Below, piece after piece: positions 63,931 to 64,000 of a DNA stretch of 64,000 nucleotides (positions are counted from its first letter, which is position 1; each line of letters opens with the position of its first letter). The DNA is from an uncultured Sphingomonadaceae bacterium (GTDB lineage Bacteria > Pseudomonadota > Alphaproteobacteria > Sphingomonadales > Sphingomonadaceae): NCBI GenBank assembly GCA_947501325.1, contig CANMVC010000001.1, forward strand, positions 620,001-684,000. The letters run 5' to 3'. The notes below the pieces were generated by a model that searched no databases, was not told the origin of the DNA, and saw only the letters and a program-made list of their open reading frames with translations. The translations under genes were made by a program, and so were the position numbers.

Positions 63931-63999
63931 TTAATCGCCTGCAATATCATCCGCTGATTGCTTGATCTTCGCGAGCATTGTCGACAATTGCCGCTGATC
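63931..63999 (-). CDS. C-terminal fragment of an unidentified gene (runs off the window)
   Basis: On the minus strand an open frame enters from the window edge and ends at a TAA (63931-63933). The visible residues are DQRQLSTMLAKIKQSADDIA followed by GD, a charged helical end. The adjacent bidirectional terminator supports a real converging gene. Too short to identify. Confidence 0.5.
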   Translation of the reverse strand, partial: DQRQLSTMLAKIKQSADDIAGD

Positions 64000-64000
64000 T

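Overview
The window is ordinary chromosomal DNA of an alphaproteobacterium, most likely a member of the Sphingomonadales (Sphingopyxis/Sphingorhabdus/Parasphingorhabdus-like). The basis is the style of the proteins, a complete alphaproteobacterial division and cell-wall (dcw) cluster, an argS-SPOR-nagZ-scpA-scpB-tatABC run, a Tad pilus locus with alphaproteobacterial cpa order, and short palindromic repeats of a kind I associate with sphingomonad genomes. The genus is a guess. I see no prophage, integrase, transposase, CRISPR array, rRNA or tRNA.

Layout. 1-2.1 kb: a NodT-type efflux outer-membrane lipoprotein and a small secreted DUF6265 protein. 2.2-5.2 kb: an acyl-CoA synthetase gene, a membrane acyltransferase, and behind it a decayed 3' fragment of a second synthetase copy. 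5.3-11.8 kb: a glycine-cleavage operon (gcvT-gcvH-gcvPA-gcvPB) behind a tandem glycine riboswitch. It continues with close spacing into a sodium-dependent BASS transporter and a DUF938 methyltransferase-like gene. 11.8-15.5 kb: an NAD(P)-binding protein, a dGTPase and a TPR/SPOR secreted protein. 15.6-34.3 kb (all minus strand): the dcw cluster in the order mraZ-rsmH-ftsL-ftsI-murE-murF-mraY-murD-ftsW-murG-murC-murB-ddl-ftsQ-ftsA-ftsZ. Most junctions from mraZ to murB are 1-4 nt overlaps. Upstream of mraZ lie five GGGA(T/G) motifs at an exact 10-bp period, a strong candidate MraZ operator.

34.6-41.7 kb: cysteine synthase with two small envelope genes; a divergent pair acting on the ribosome (RluE-type pseudouridine synthase and RoxA-type oxygenase); a GST, purT and a VOC protein; and two patches of repeats. 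41.8-44.5 kb: a ZnuD-like TonB receptor with a His/acidic loop and inverted repeats upstream, then three tandem entericidin-type micro-lipoproteins too short for ordinary ORF calling. 44.6-51.7 kb: tatC-tatB-tatA-scpB-scpA-nagZ-SPOR-argS (minus strand) and a lipoprotein. 51.9-54.5 kb: ispH-thrB-rnhA facing a 58-aa DUF1508 gene. 54.6-56.8 kb: an FAD oxidoreductase and a lysophospholipase-like hydrolase. 56.8-63.9 kb: a Tad/Flp pilus operon cpaA-cpaB-cpaC-cpaD-cpaE-tadB-tadC ending in a strong terminator. The CpaF/TadA motor ATPase is missing from its usual place between cpaE and tadB, and no Flp pilin gene is visible. The window closes with the C-terminus of a minus-strand gene.

I found no convincing novel multi-gene system. 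The most useful observations are the candidate MraZ operator, the riboswitch operon with its attached transporter, the synthetase relic, the entericidin triplet, the Tad operon without its ATPase, and the adjacent pair of peptidyl-transferase-centre modification enzymes.
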